From Nymphaea colorata (taxonomy: Eukaryota > Streptophyta > Magnoliopsida > Nymphaeales > Nymphaeaceae): a stretch of DNA of 64,000 nucleotides. Below, one piece after another: positions 1 to 12,915 of the stretch (within the stretch, counting starts at the first letter, position 1; every line of letters begins with the position of its first letter). The position numbers and the translations under genes were made by a program. The DNA is taken from contig NC_045149.1 of assembly GCF_008831285.2 (NCBI RefSeq), forward strand, positions 13,976,629 through 14,040,628, given 5' to 3'. Below the pieces are notes generated by a model. The model searched no databases. It was not told where the DNA came from and was given only the letters and a program-made list of their open reading frames with translations.

Positions 1-194
1 CCTCATAGGTGTTCTTGTGGGGCTAGTTGCCAAATAAAATTTCCAGTAACCACTCAATGAGTGCACAAATGGCAAGCCCTCAACCCAATAGCCAACACTA
101 TCTAAAGAACTAGAAACAGCATCGTCATTCCATGCGGCTAAGTTGGAAACCAGCACATCAACTTTGCTTCTCTTGCACCAATACTTGAGAGGTC
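1..194 (-). CDS. GH2 beta-galactosidase (LacZ-type), internal exon, partial
   Basis: Read on the minus strand, the block is open from 194 to the window edge. It encodes PLKYWCKRSKVDV, then AAWNDDAVSSSLDS, then GYWVEGLPFVHSLSGYWKFY. This is the pattern of the second exon of plant glycoside hydrolase family 2 beta-galactosidases (WNDDAV, then GLPFVxSLSGYWKFxLAxxP), which hydrolyse terminal beta-galactosides. A good acceptor (polypyrimidine tract, TTTGTAG) sits just upstream at 195-200, with the exon starting at 194. No stop or frameshift is visible here. The gene continues left of the window. I did not find the expected first exon to the right, so whether this copy is functional cannot be judged. 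A broken paralogue lies at 30597-30830. Confidence 0.72.
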
Positions 195-1111
195 CTACAA
201 ATAGCAGTTGAATAACTTAAATTTTTAAAAGTATGTCAAGAATACATAGCATAAATATATGAAGGATGCCAAACTCAACTATCTGCAATAAAAAAATGAA
301 AAAAAAAGAGATGAACCCTGTACATGTGTAATCACAAATTGAGCTTCATACCTAAACAAGTTTAATTATACAAACTCAAATGCAAATCCCTATCTAAAGT
401 TTTCCAATTAATCCACAAATCCTGAAAAGCAACATAAGATCATAATTTCAAAAATTGCACTGGTACATTGTTGCGTAGGAGGAAGTGATAAAATGCTCCT
501 AATCCCTTTCTTCACAAATTGCCTCCTTGTTCTACTGCACCACAAAAAAGCATATTCAAGTGTCCTATGCACTCAAGAAAGAAAGGGGCTATCCTTTTCA
601 AGAGGCTTGAAGTGAGAAACCAAACAAAGTGAAGATACCAATGTAGAAGAAGTAGCAGCAAATATAGATGACTATAAAACTCTAGTATACACATGCATCC
701 TTGTATACCTGGGTATAGCCATGACATGTGCAACTAACGTACCTGCATTTAAATAGAATCACAAGCTCAATGAAGAGAACACGACAGTTAACAATCAAAC
801 TGCAACTACTTTAACTAAGACTCAAACAAGCATGGCATTCTAAACCACAAGCACTACCCTGAACCACGTCCCCACTATACTAAACTACAGCTAAGAAGGC
901 AACAAAAAGAAAATTCAATTTAAACCAAACTTTCACGCATCTCGAACTAGATCAGAACATCAAGAAAATTCAATTTAAAATGTGTTCTTCACAAAAAAAA
1001 ACATAAATTTCATAAGGACAACCAAATGGATCCATGTTGGACTTAGAGAAACTCGATTGGCTGTACAGAAAATGATGAAGGACATGCACAAGGGAGATTC
1101 AAGCCCCTTTG

Positions 1112-1145
<34 letters not shown>
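195..1145. repeat. Left copy of a direct segmental duplication (beta-galactosidase intron region)
   Basis: This stretch lies upstream of the beta-galactosidase exon and matches 30831-32945 in the same orientation and order. Shared landmarks include the block around 480-640 (ATTCAAGTGTCCTA, then AAAGGGGCTA), the block around 660-860 (TCAATGAAGAGAACACGACA) and a terminal CT microsatellite (about 1115-1144 here, about 32917-32941 there). The right copy is longer because it holds extra sequence at about 31090-32160 and 32330-32370. No coding sequence is evident. Confidence 0.75.
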
Positions 1146-1146
<1 letters not shown>

Positions 1147-2227
1147 GTATAGCCCTCTTACTTCAATCACTCCCATACCCTCCACGCCCCGCTCCTTTAG
1201 CACCCACCTAGCCAAGCTGAATCCCTGCCAAGTCCCTAAGCACCCATGCACGTCATGCCTCCCTCCTTATTCTCACCCTAGAGGTCGCACCACATCCCTA
1301 TCCTCGGACTCACCAAGGACTCCAAGGAATAGTGATGCCTTGAGATCCTAAAGCAGGGACCTAGTGGCTCGGCAGTCCACTCCTTCTCATAGACATGAAC
1401 AGGCTTGAGCTCTAACTCCAGAGGAGACCCAAGTGAGGAAGGGCTCAAACAAAATAAGGCAATCAAAAACCTTTCTAGATAATTTTCCTTGCAATAACAC
1501 ACAAATATATGCAAAATCACAATTCTCCCTACTAAACAAAAAGTCCAAAACAGTGTAGGTTGGAGTATTGGCTTTGATATGGATATAGAGCCTTAAATAA
1601 ATAATAATATAATAACTAGAAAATTTCACTAAAAAAATTGTAAAAAGTAAAATTGAAAAATCTGTTTCCTAGATAGAATTTAAAAAACAAGAAATAGAGC
1701 TCAGTTTCCAAAATTTTTGTTTGTTAGAAATAGAAACAGCGAAAAGTTTAACAACAATATATCAAAATACTCAAAGTTGAAAAAAATTTGAAATTTTGTC
1801 GGCTGGTTTTCATGCAAGAAACTTGAAACCAACAATCAAACCCAAATTGAACTTTATCCCAGATCAGAACGTCATAAGTCTTCTGACTCTGAAACAGAGA
1901 ATGATTTTTGTAGTTTTTACAGGTTTGCCAAATCATGGTTAGACCTGTCTTTGTAAAGACTTGATACCAAAACTAAATGTTGTATTGACTCAACGGAAAC
2001 AGAAGACCTTCAAAAATACTGAATGCTTATGATATAAGGAATGTCAACGACCAAAGACAAATAATGAAAAAACAAATCGATGACTAATATATGTTTGCAA
2101 AATAATTCAGCTAACTAACTAGGTTCGACCCATTCAGAAAGGCTTGACTAATGAAGAGAAACAAACACACAAAGTAAATACCAAGGCATAACAGCTCCAA
2201 TATTCATAATACATTCCAAAATATAAA
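1146..2227. other. Intergenic or intronic, nothing recognised
   Basis: AT-rich sequence with no supported exon. Minus-strand ORFs of 60-80 codons in this stretch have no recognisable motif and no matching splice context. Confidence 0.5.
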
Positions 2228-2415
2228 TCGGTGTAACCATGCCATGCGCAACTAACATACATATTCAAAATCACAAGCTCAATGAAGAAAACACGACACT
2301 TAACAATCAGACACCAACCACTTTAACTAAGATTCAAACATGCATGAAATCAGAAAACTACCCACGTCCCCACTGGATTAGACTACAAATAAAATATGCA
2401 CCTAAAGAAGGCCAG
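2228..2415. repeat. Third partial copy of the segment around 710-900
   Basis: The text from the GCCATG(C/A)CATG(C/T)GCAACTAAC block through ATCACAAGCTCAATGAAGA and the ACTTTAACTAAGA block repeats 715-900 with scattered substitutions. It is therefore a third copy of part of the duplication shared by 195-1145 and 30831-32945. No coding content is seen. Confidence 0.6.
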
Positions 2416-4659
2416 TCAAGCACCACAAGAAGAAAGTCTGAACAATTAACCTTCAACAATAGTCTCACATGATGAGGACTCTAGTTAACTGACGCACTAC
2501 ATGAAACTAACTCTAAACTGAGCACAGCCATAGGCTGGAATCACATGGAACATAAAAAAAGATACATACTGAGCCTAGGTCATAAAGTCTAAAGACTCTA
2601 AACCTGTTTGACACTCACCAATAAGACCTGACCTTAACACGATTCCAAATGGAACCAAGTCCCAACCTGTAAAGAGAAAGTTCAATGGAGGACCCAGCAG
2701 CCTGTTGGACAGTGTGCTCGATAATGCTTGAAGATGGAACACCTTCTCTTACTCTCACTTTTGACACTTGAAAATTCTTTACGCCAGCTAAGAAGAGAAA
2801 ACAAGAAGGAGGGATAAATAGAAGGAAATCTACCGCATGCAGGAGATGTGGGGTTGTTAAGATGAATGGTTAGATGGCTATGTGCCGGAAACACCATAGG
2901 GCCTTCTCAAGCATATCCAACATTTTAAAACAACTAAACATAGAAAGATTTCAAGAAATAGTTAGCTAGTATAAGATTATGTGAATGAAAAAAATCAAAT
3001 CAAATAAAATCTAGAAACACATTTTAAAAAAACTATTACCTAAACAGGGATTAGAAATAGGACCTATGAGTGAGGAGAGGGGATTAAGTGTGATGCCCTC
3101 CGAATTTGGGTCCATAAGGGAAACCAAATAAAATCACGTGCTTAGCCATGTTCTTTCTTAGTTTCCTTATTGCTCATCCACATCATCCAAACTTATCCAA
3201 CATATGTCTAGCTAGAAACCAAACTTAACTAAACTGAGAATCAAAATCAACTAAATATGTACTAAATAGGGTACATTTACTTATACAGCCCACCATATAT
3301 AAGTATATATGGTACCTTTATCTGCATAATGCAGTTTATGTTTTTGCTGTCTGAAAGGACTGCTAAAAGCCTAAAACAAATACCTGGTATCTTCTAGAAT
3401 AAAAAAGTTTCAAAGAGATGGTAGCCCATGGGCAAACACCATTAATTACTTTTAAAGGAAGACAACCCGAGGAAGATCTCAGACTGCACTTCTGCATAAT
3501 GCCTCGATCATGTATGTTTCTTTTTAACCGGATGGCTGAGATGGATCTCCTCTCTTTGACATCCTTCATTACTATTGATGCATACTCAGAGTAGTTGTTA
3601 GTTTACATATTTTAATGATGTAGTTGACCTTTATTGCAAGTTGGAGACGAAACTGCATTACAAGTTTTGATGTAGACATTGAAAACAGCAAGTCAATTGC
3701 TTTCTTCCATTATTTTGAATATTATTCATTTAGTAATTGCATAATTTGACAACTAAATCTTATGTTTGTGCTAATATCTTTGGAATTTTCTGTCATCAAT
3801 GTCATTAGTTACTGATTTCTAGTTCAGCACTTGCTATGCCCTTATGCTTGCCATTAGACACGTATGTATTTTCACTTTCAGTTCATCAGCTGTTATGACG
3901 TCTTGTTCGAAAATGAAGCCCTGACATAAGTTTGACGTCGTGTTTGAAGGTGGTGCAAGGGGCATATTTGATTTTGTTGTGCTTCTTTTTGTTATGGTGG
4001 ATGCGTACATGAAGCTACATATGTACTTGCTTCTATGGATACTCTACACATGCACTTGGCTTTGTATTTAACGTTGAAGTTCTTCTGAACACTTACGTAA
4101 ATATTTTATCACTGATGGGAATATGTATGTGGTTTATCTACTGTTGTATACTTTATAGTGAAATTCTCATATATATCCAATGAGTACGGTTCGAGTATTT
4201 ATGAATTGTGTGTAGATGTTGATTAAAACATTTGATACTGTTTATATTTACAGTATCAAATGGAGTAGAGTAGATGTAGTGAAGTAGCTTTCATATAGGT
4301 ATGGCGATAATGATTCTGGTGGTTTTAGTTCTCATTCAGATTTCTTTGCAGAATGGATGAAAATACATCTAGGCAGACCAAAGGGGAGCATGCACTACAT
4401 TCTCATCAACATCTTTGCAATCTCAATCGCAAAATCAAGCTGGTTTTGTTCAGGGAGAACACAGCAAACTGATACAATCAATGATGGCCTGCAGTCGTCT
4501 TCATCTTCTGTCCTTGATAGTTCTTTTGTTCTAGATCCCCAAGAGGAAGTCGTTGAGAAGTACCTAAATGGTGAAACTGCTTATTCGTTGTGAAGTACAA
4601 CAAGGTGAAGGGATGCACTAAGTTGGTGATGCAATGTGTAGCTAAGTGATGCAGATCTC
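2416..4659. other. Intergenic, nothing recognised
   Basis: AT-rich sequence. A plus-strand ORF of 78 codons (4357-4593) and a minus-strand ORF of 68 codons (3363-3569) are present, but neither has a recognisable domain, signal peptide or splice setting. I do not call them genes. Confidence 0.45.
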
Positions 4660-5555
4660 TTGTAGTCAATCCAATGAGTTGAACTTGAAGTTACATCAAT
4701 AGTAAGGATCTAACGAATTGAAATCACAAGTTTGTATCAATACGAGTGGGATTTAAGCGATTTATCTGAGCATGCATATTTCATTGAATGTGATAAACTT
4801 CTTGCTACATCCACGTTGAATGATTTAGTTGATTTAAATCACAAGTTTGCATGAAAATGAATGAAATTCAAGTGGTTCATTTGTTCTTTTATAGTTAATC
4901 TAATGTGTTTCACTTGTTATTACATGTATAAATAATGATTTAAATTATTGAAATCACCAATTCATATGGACACAAATTTGATGTATACATTAGTTTGATG
5001 CTTGTAGTTAGTCCAATAAGTAGAACTTTTTGTTTCATTGAATTAAGTAAAAGGGGTCAAACAAAAGCATAGATCCCACTTGTATCTATATGAACTTGTG
5101 ATTTCAATCATTTAAATCGTTCATTACACATGTAATAACAAGTGAAACACGTTAGATTAAATATAGGGGAGCAAATTAACGACTTGAATCTTATTCATTC
5201 TCATACAAACTTGTGATTTCGATCAAATAAATCATTCAAAATGCATGTACTAACAAGTTAAAAACATTCAATTAAATATGTGTGATCAAATGAATCGCTT
5301 AAATCCCACTCGTGTTTATACGAACAACTGATTTCAATCGCTTATATCGCGTACTATAGATGTAACGACAAGTTGAATTCTTTCGATTAAGTATTAGGGA
5401 TGAAACTAATGCATAGATCCCATTTTTAACTATATGAACTGGTGATTTCAATCATTTAAATCGTTCTTTATAGAAGTAATAAACAGTGAAACACATTAGG
5501 TTAACTATAGGGGATCAATTGAATGACTTGAATCCCAAACTAATGTACAGTTATG
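4660..5555. repeat. Head-to-head array of about 115-bp repeat units
   Basis: A diverged unit containing CTTGTGATTTCAATC followed by AAGTGAAACAC repeats with a period of about 115 bp. Four forward copies start near 5091, 5205, 5321 and 5435. Three reverse-complement copies carry the sense motif GAAATCACAAGTTTG near 4720, 4836 and 4951. The orientation flips near 5045. One arm pair, about 4870-4960 against 5090-5165, is an obvious long inverted repeat. No ORF is conserved across units. It resembles a foldback-type element or a locally inverted minisatellite. Confidence 0.8.
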
Positions 5556-5714
5556 ATCAAATAACGTGCTTATAGGGCTATGAACCTATTCTGATCATAA
5601 TACTATATTCCAGTATGACCTACAATAACATAAGACCAGTTGCCTTATATTAAATGGGATATTACTCAAAAACAATAGTGCTATGTCTGGTAGAAAGCTT
5701 TGTCTATCCGTGAA

Positions 5715-6362
5715 GTTTGGATGACTTGAACAGAAATCACAATCATTTGCTGATTTATATGCAAAAAAAGGTAACTAATCTTTCGGAAAGTGTAAATTTA
5801 ATGAGACGCACAAGGATGATTGAGAGGCTTCTTAGTTATTTGCGTGCCAAGCATTGCATGCACAAACAAGAAGAAATGACCAGGCTGCACACATTACCTA
5901 TGTCACCAGCTTGCTGTTGCTTTGACTGAATGACGATCTTACACCTTCCAACACATACATCCTACTGTTATTATTTGGCGAAAATTGAAATTGAAAAATA
6001 CCCAATCCTTTCCATTTGCATCATGAATCCTAAGAGGCAATCCTTCAGGATGAGAAATTGCTGGGAAGTATGTCTGTTCAAGATTAAGAATTGCATAGGA
6101 ATCAAGCATATGATTGTACCAGAAACCAAATTTAATTGAAGGAAGTCCAAGGAAGAAAGCAGCTCTAAACAAGTTAGACACTCTAGTATATGGCAAAAAC
6201 AAGAGGACGAAAAAGTCTAACATGGTCTTCGTTTCAGAAAAGACAACAATAAAAATTTCAGTAACATACCTCTACACACTTTTTTGGCAGCACCAGGCAC
6301 CCTATCCGACCTGCATCACTAGCACTGTTTTCTCAGATAAAGGGGTGATAATAGAATTTGAG
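5715..6362 (-). pseudogene. B3 DNA-binding domain of the VAL-like relic
   Basis: Exon 6270-6362 gives SSNSIITPLSEKT, a one-base shift, then SDAGRIGCLVLPKKCVE and donor GTATGT. Exon 5898-6073 gives TYFPAISHPEGLPLRIHDAN then GKDWVF, a frameshift in the Q-F-R-F segment, PNNNSRMYVLEGV, a second shift, then QQQAGDI and donor GTAATG. The next acceptor at 5775 restores VTFF.I. After that the KLVMGFRKASN-like segment carries stops. This follows the VAL B3 consensus almost residue by residue. Confidence 0.85.
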
Positions 6363-6502
6363 CTTACGGAAAGTCAAGGATCACATGGAGGACTTGGATT
6401 CACCATAATATCAACAAATCAAGTGCAAATTTTGGATTGAATCAATCACACCAAGCAAATATGCTTTACGGTGCAATTCTCAAACTACGTAGAAGTGGAT
6501 AC

Positions 6503-7130
6503 TCTCCTAATATTTTCTGAAGCTCCTGATTGCTGCTGATCCTTGGCCAATATCCAGAAAGGATAGACTGATTTCTTGCCCATCCTTCGGTGCGATGCCT
6601 TGCCATGGTGGCCAGATTTTTTTGCCTCTTTAGAAAAGCCCAGTCCAGTATGAAAGCTTGAAGGATTTTCCTGTGGCAACATAGAAGGGCTCTGTTCACA
6701 TGTATGAGATCCAGAAGGCTTGCTTGAATCCCTTGCTTCATTGTCCTTCAGAGAAGCAGACCGTTGTGTTACATTTTGGCATGAACCAGATGATTCATGT
6801 TTTTGACCAACAAGAGATTTCTTGAGCTTATGATCATGTTGCTTTCAGTTTCAAGGATCTTTCTTTCTTTCACATGCTTGGTATCCAGCAAGCTTCCTAT
6901 ATTATCTTGAACCAATGCACCTAAAGGACTCCACACATCAATTTCTGAATTCCTAATGTCAATCTTGTTATGTGCAGGTAGCTTGAATTCACCACCTGCT
7001 TCCTTTTCAAATACATTTTGGTTCTCAATAAAGCAGGTAGATGCCTGCTCCAATTCTTGGAGTTTCTCACCTACCTTTTCAGTTATAGGATAGTTCATCA
7101 TTGAACATGAGTTGGAATTCCAAGCTAAGA
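6503..7130 (-). pseudogene. VAL-like exon ahead of the B3 domain, broken
   Basis: The 3' half reads KNLATMARHRTEGWARNQ, then GYWPRISSNQELQKILGE, to the donor GTATCC at 6502. VAL proteins carry RPPxEGRGRNxLLPRYWPRITxQELQxISG immediately before B3. The 5' half (7101-6769) is open for 110 codons but ends at TGA, and another stop follows, so the two halves are not in one continuous frame. The 5' limit of the exon is uncertain. Confidence 0.7.
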
Positions 7131-7299
7131 AGTGGAAAAGCCCAAGAGATTGCTATACCTGTGCAAGTCCAGAATTTGGCACTGGAGCCTGACTCCATTT
7201 TTTTTTTTTTTGTATATTGATCTGTGAAACTGTCAACGAAAGGTAGAGGAGATAACCAAAAGGCATCTTTAACTGATTTGATGCTGATGTGCACCTACC

Positions 7300-10200
7300 T
7301 AGAGCACAGCCGAGTGTGGCCGAGGAGGCTGCCGAGGATGTAGGCGGGATACCAGCTGCTATCGCAGTCATGGTCGGAAGCAGGGAGATGGCTAGCATGG
7401 CATCAGTTGAAGCTATTGACTTTAGGCATTGTGAGGTTAACCGAGAGAAGATACAGTGAGGGCAAGGCGTTTTGAGCGAAGTGAGGCTAATTCCATGTCG
7501 AGCAAAGCCAAGGCGCTAAATGTAGAGTGCAAGACTGAAGGGCCGATTGAGATAGGCAGTCCGGAGGCTAGTGAGGTTAACCTTACTTCTGAGGAGACCG
7601 AAGAGTAAGGCGTAAGGCGTTAGGCGCAAGCCGGTGAGGGAGATTGCGGAGGGCAGCGATATTTGTTGTGAGGTTAATCTGAAGACTAAAGAGAGTTGTG
7701 GCCTACAGATTGCAGCCGGTGACGAGAGCGAGGAGCATACAATGGGTTCAAGCAAGGTTTGCTCAGCTGAGCAGAGCATGGAAGGGACTAGGTTCGTTCA
7801 AGTCAGTGGTCAGTAGAGCAAGGCTGAAGAGCAAAGGTTGCTGGTTCAGGCAGCGAAAGACTGCTTCAGCTGTATGAGACCAAGGAAGACTGGGCGCAAC
7901 CAAGAGTGCGTCCGGGTCAAGTTTAGTTGGCAAGAGCTCAGGCTAACCTGAGCGCATCACGGTGGGGTTCAAGCCCAGACTGAGTCATTGTATTTGTTTT
8001 GTTTTGGATTTGATTGAGTCAGGTCTTGTACGCATATCAGTCCAAGACAATGTGTTAAACCCGAGACAGTCCAGTGGCACACAAGCTGGAGACTTTGCCA
8101 AAACTTGTAACTTTTGGAAATTGAATCAATAAAAGAAACCTTTTCTCTCCCACACAGGAGACTTTGAGCTGCTTAAGTGTGGCGCCAAAAGCTTGGCCAG
8201 CGAAGGAGACTTTGCTGGAGAAGAAGATCACCTACAGAACTAGAGGAGCCAAACCGGGAAGGCTACCGGAACTGTAGACGTCGAATACAGTGCAGAAGTA
8301 GATCCAATCACAGTGCAAGTGCTCTCCAATCCTTGAGGTGCTTAGAGGCTGGAATCGGAAGAAGGATCAGTTGGTTGCGCAGTAGATCGTAGCTCATCCG
8401 AGGAATTCCTGAACTGCATGTCGACAGGCGGAGGAACTTCTCAATTGGTAAGAAATCCTTCTCCGTGGATATTCCACCGCGAGAACTTCCTGTTTGCCCG
8501 ATCAGAAGTGGAGAGGATGCTGACGTTCTGATCGATTTGAGTCGACTCATCTAACGAGAAGAATAGATCGGTCTGATCTTACTGAGATCGAAGGATTTGA
8601 GATGCTGATGACTTCAGGCGATAATGATCCCTGTTTCAGGCAGATCGCCTAACGTCTGACTTAGATCAATTTCAATTCTTTTCAGAATTGATTCTTACTG
8701 TCGCAGTCTGTGTCTAATTGTTGCGTATCCCTTGCGACGAGCTACGCAGTGAAATAGTGAGGAATCGACTGACTGAAGATGAAGAAACAGAGGCTGAATT
8801 CCTGTTCTGAAGACAGCGATGGCAATCTCTGAAAATCAGCACAATTCCGGCAATCGGAGGTTGATCTGAGCAGGGAAATGGTTCAGACGTCTTCATAACT
8901 CTTGGGGGATCATTCTGGTGATGTTTGGGAAGAATCCGAGCTGTTTTGGATGGTTCGCCGAAGCTGATCGGAATCATGACGGTGGATCACGGAATTAGGC
9001 AGCGCAGTTCTGAGTGACACCAAAAACTAGGCTGATTTCAATCGTCAATGATTCACCTTTTGGGAGCTGCTTTGAAGCTGAATTTTTAGGCGTTCGTACA
9101 TCAGAATCTCAGCTATAACTGGTCCAAATTTGAGCTCAATCCGAGCTATGGTTGAATTTTGGTGAATTTTTGAAGGTGACTGGCTCCAGACGTTGCCTGA
9201 GTCCTGTGACAAGCTGATTTCAGGCAAAACCAGGCCCAACTTCAAGCTTCAACGAGTCACCTATTGGAAACAACTTTGTGCTGATTTTTGGAGCGTCTAA
9301 TCCTCCAGATCTTGGCTTCCTCTACATCAAATTTCATGATTTTTGGACCTCTGTACACGGAGTTATGATTTTTTGAAGGAATGCTAGTCTGGGAGCTGGT
9401 TCCACACATGTGAGAGGGATTCTCGCCCGTTAGGTGAAATCGATTCTCTGGTGCATTCTCCATGACTTGAGCTTGATGATCTGTAGAATTATCTTCTACT
9501 TGAGCTCTTGATTCCTTCGCAGCACCATACTCTCTGCTGATAGCTGTGGCAACGAGCTGTTGAATTAGGCGGGAAGCAGAACCTGTTGGAGCTCGATCTT
9601 GTAGCATGGAGCTGTATTGAAGAGGCATGCGTTGTCGCCCATTCGATGCCAGCATCCCCCAAATTCGATTACCCGAATTCGATTACAGATAGTAGGGGTT
9701 GATCTCATCTCCGGCGAAGCATCTCCACTCCTGCATTCATCTGAGATTTCTGATTGCATACAATGACTGCTCCTATTTTCTGGAAGCACACATCACAGGC
9801 GTAGCAGACTGGTGGTGGACTTCATTCCATTCTACCGTCCATTTGAAGGGGAAGGGTGATCTTCAGCGCCAATCTGAAGATAGCTTCCCTCAATCTACAT
9901 CACACAATTGGGGATTCCTGCCATTTGGGTGACGCACACAATTGGGTTTTCCTGCTATTCGGGTGACGCACCTCCTCCATTACTTTCTGTTCAGCTGTTT
10001 CTGACAAGAACAGTAAACTGCTAGTGTTGTCTTAAACACTAGGAGCCTACACATTGGAGATTGACCGCAATTGGAGGACTTGTAGCTGATTGAGCTGTGG
10101 AGTATTGCTGAATACCGAGGATATACTTGGCCTTCTTCCTCGGCGAGTGCTGGACTAGCTCCAGCAATGTACAACCGAAACCCCCTATAGCTGCGTTGGC

Positions 10201-10660
10201 GGGTGCATTTGATTTCCAGCCAACCTTTGGGTTTGCAGCCATTCGGGAATCCTCCAAAGCTCACCTAGCTGAGGACACATTCCCAAGCTGTTGGACTGTC
10301 CTAGGCCTAAGGGTGTGGAATGCATGGCCTAGGGATTGAATGTATGGTTTGGCATGGATGATGTGGTTGTTGAGTGAGGGAGAGATCTTCTTGTATCGTT
10401 GATGCTTGTAAAGCCTCACATTCCCATTCTTGATTTGTAGTAGGTTCAAACTTGGGAGGGAAGCACTACCTGTATATCAGTCCTAAGAAATATATTCAGT
10501 CGGGGTTGTGTCCGACTTGGGAATGAAATTTTGTAATCCCTATTCTTTTAACCTTCCTCAGCGTGTTAGCCCCAATAGATCTTGAGAAGCGACTGCAACT
10601 TGGTCTCTTTTGAGCAGCTACAAGGGCAGGTCGCATCAGATGCCCAGCAAGCAAATTGAT
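7300..10660. mobile_element. GC-richer non-coding block inside the VAL relic, probable decayed retroelement
   Basis: Base composition rises sharply between the VAL-like exons at about 7130 and 11058. No VAL exons are visible inside. Instead there is non-coding, regulatory-looking text, including AATCAATAAAAG polyadenylation-type sequence near 8125 and a recurring GGAGACTTTG motif (about 8089, 8157 and 8205). Near 9930-9970 there is a short direct repeat (GGGTGACGCAC). No intact gag, pol or transposase is readable. The longest minus-strand ORF (9257-9655, 132 codons) has no recognisable domain. The edges and the class (LTR remnant, LARD or other) are inferred and not resolved. Confidence 0.4.
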
Positions 10661-11057
10661 GAAAAATGATAGAACAGAAACAAATAATAAGTAAAGTATC
10701 TAAAAGAATGGGGAAAATTTTTTGTACAATCCATGCAATCCACAAGAAAATCTTTCAGTATATCACAAAAACCAACTAGCAATAGCCTATAGAGGACATG
10801 CATTTTCTAGAGGTGAATTTTTTCCCCAAAAAATCAGATCATTCTTCCCAGGATGTCTGGGACATAAATCTTATCGGGATTTCAGCCAATGATCATAGAA
10901 TCCGATGAAAGTTGCTGAACAAGAGCTCGTTGCTGCATCCATGTGGCAGTTGGGGAATCAGCAGTCAACCATACAGCCCAAAGCCACAAATGTGCTGCAA
11001 TCATGTAACATCAAAATATATATGAGATTTCTTTTTTCCAACAATTAAAAGGTTTAC

Positions 11058-11159
11058 TGCATTAAGCGAACTTGTCTTGGCACAAGAAATGCATTCTATT
11101 CCACCAACATCCAGGAGGAAGAATATATGAGCAGAAACGATGCACCCACAATGTAAACG
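11058..11159 (-). pseudogene. VAL-like exon 3 (RLHCGCI)
   Basis: Acceptor TTATTCCAG, then RLHCGCIVSAHIFFLLDVGG and IECISCAKTSS, then donor GTAAAC. The conserved family motif is RLHCGCIAS...LLDxGGVECISCAKxS, so the Cys/His ligands are intact in this exon. It is 34 codons with no break. Confidence 0.82.
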
Positions 11160-11464
11160 CTGGAATAAGAAACATTTTGTCAAGGAAAAAAATTTTTTAA
11201 GTAATTCCAAAAGCAACTTAGGGCTACAGTTTTTGACATAATGGAACCTGAATGTATCTAACTGCATTCTAAATAAGAGAATACAAGATGATGCTTGTGT
11301 TCTCAAGCATCACACCAGATATTACTGCAATTCATCAAAAAAGTGTAGCCAGTTCCATTTGTAGGTTCTTCAACTTGCTACACTTTGATGCATGAGAAGT
11401 AGATCAGAGCATTTTCATATTAACATAGGGCAACTAGAGTTGGTGTTACATCCCAGTTTCTAAC

Positions 11465-11545
11465 CTTTCCACACGTCTCACAGTTCCTCCACCAGTAGCA
11501 TCAAAATGAAAATCTTCACAAAACCATAACTCATCATACGCAGAA
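11465..11545 (-). pseudogene. VAL-like exon 2 with one-base deletion
   Basis: After the acceptor TTGATCTTGTAG the exon reads SAYDELWFCEDFHFDATG. One base is then missing, and the shifted frame reads WRNCETCGK up to the donor at 11464. Family exons read AYE..xFCxxFHxxxSGWRxCxxCGK. The exon length (81 nt) is one short of what the flanking phases need, which supports a genuine single-base deletion. Confidence 0.8.
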
Positions 11546-12915
11546 CTACAAGATCAAAAGAGAGTTATCAACAAAATGTGGCAGAATATTGGTTACTGCT
11601 TCATAAGTGATTAAAAGAAAAGAAGAAAAAACCAAAAACAGTTAACGCCATGGAGATAAAGTTTTCAAAAGAGGTTCAAAGATGGACTATCAGTAAAGAA
11701 AATGATTCTGACGAAATTATCTACAGAAAAAGCATAAAAAATACGAAAAATATAATAGATCCACATGTAACATGAAATCCCCAAATGGTGTGATAACTTG
11801 GTAATATCCAAATCTAGAAACAGCAATGGAGCCCCATTCCTCTATGCATATGAAATTCTAAAAGGTAGAATTCTTCTCTAGTGACCAATAGCTGCTAGTG
11901 ATGGTAGCTCTTCACAATCACCACTACGACAGGCAAAGGTTCATTAGGGACAAGTATGACGTCTAACCGACTCTCCAGCGCTCGACAAAAAAGGGGGTAG
12001 CCGACCGATGCTCCATTCCATCAGAGGAAAACAGTGTCCCACTTTACAGGCCAGATGGAAAATTAAAAAGGTATTTCCATCTGCATGCATTTAACAAATG
12101 AGAGAGCTTCATTCTTTACAAAATTCACCTAGAACAAGGAAAGAGAAACCACATTTCTGCACACCACCACTTCAATAACCAAGAAATGATCGACTTCCGC
12201 ACCAAATCAAAAGAAAAGTGAAGGCTTCCACAGTAAGACATATAGCTTTCCTTGTCAAATCTGCTCCAATGTGTGACACCCAGCACATCATCACCATGGG
12301 CATACACTCCACACATACAGACTCCGTAAAAAAATTCACAGAAAGAAAAAGCCAGATATCTATGTCTTTTTCAAGCGGACGCCAATGTAATTCCACTGGA
12401 GAATATGAAAATAAATTGATTTTGGCATTCCTATGCAGATCCCAAGAGAATGCATAGGATAAAACTTAAGAGAGAAAAGTAGACCTCGTCTTAAGGGAGC
12501 CTCAAATTCCGATATAATCTATGAATCTGTAGATATCAACACGTACATTTGTGCGAAAAATGTCGTGACGGGTCAAATCCAATATTAAATCTAGCCTTCA
12601 AAATTCCTAACAGTTTCAGAGCGACAACTTAGAGAAAACCATGTGATTCCAAAGGCGGCAAACTTGTCACTCTGTCAAAAATTATTAACAAGAAAAAGCT
12701 TCAAAAAAATAAAAGTCAATTTTTTGGCGAATCATGATCCATTGTACCGCGAGGAAATTTTATACACAGAAAATTCCAGCATCCATCAACTTAATCGTCC
12801 CAACGAGGATGTACAAAACTGTTTCAAGAATGACAGAGATGTCTTCTTTACGCTGATCTCCTAGCCGGGCAATGACCAGACGAAAAAAGAATGAAACTGA
12901 GGAAAATGAACATAC

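Noticed and set aside
9257-9655. A 132-codon minus-strand ORF inside the GC-richer block
   Set aside because: No recognisable gag, protease or other motif. Higher GC makes chance ORFs longer.
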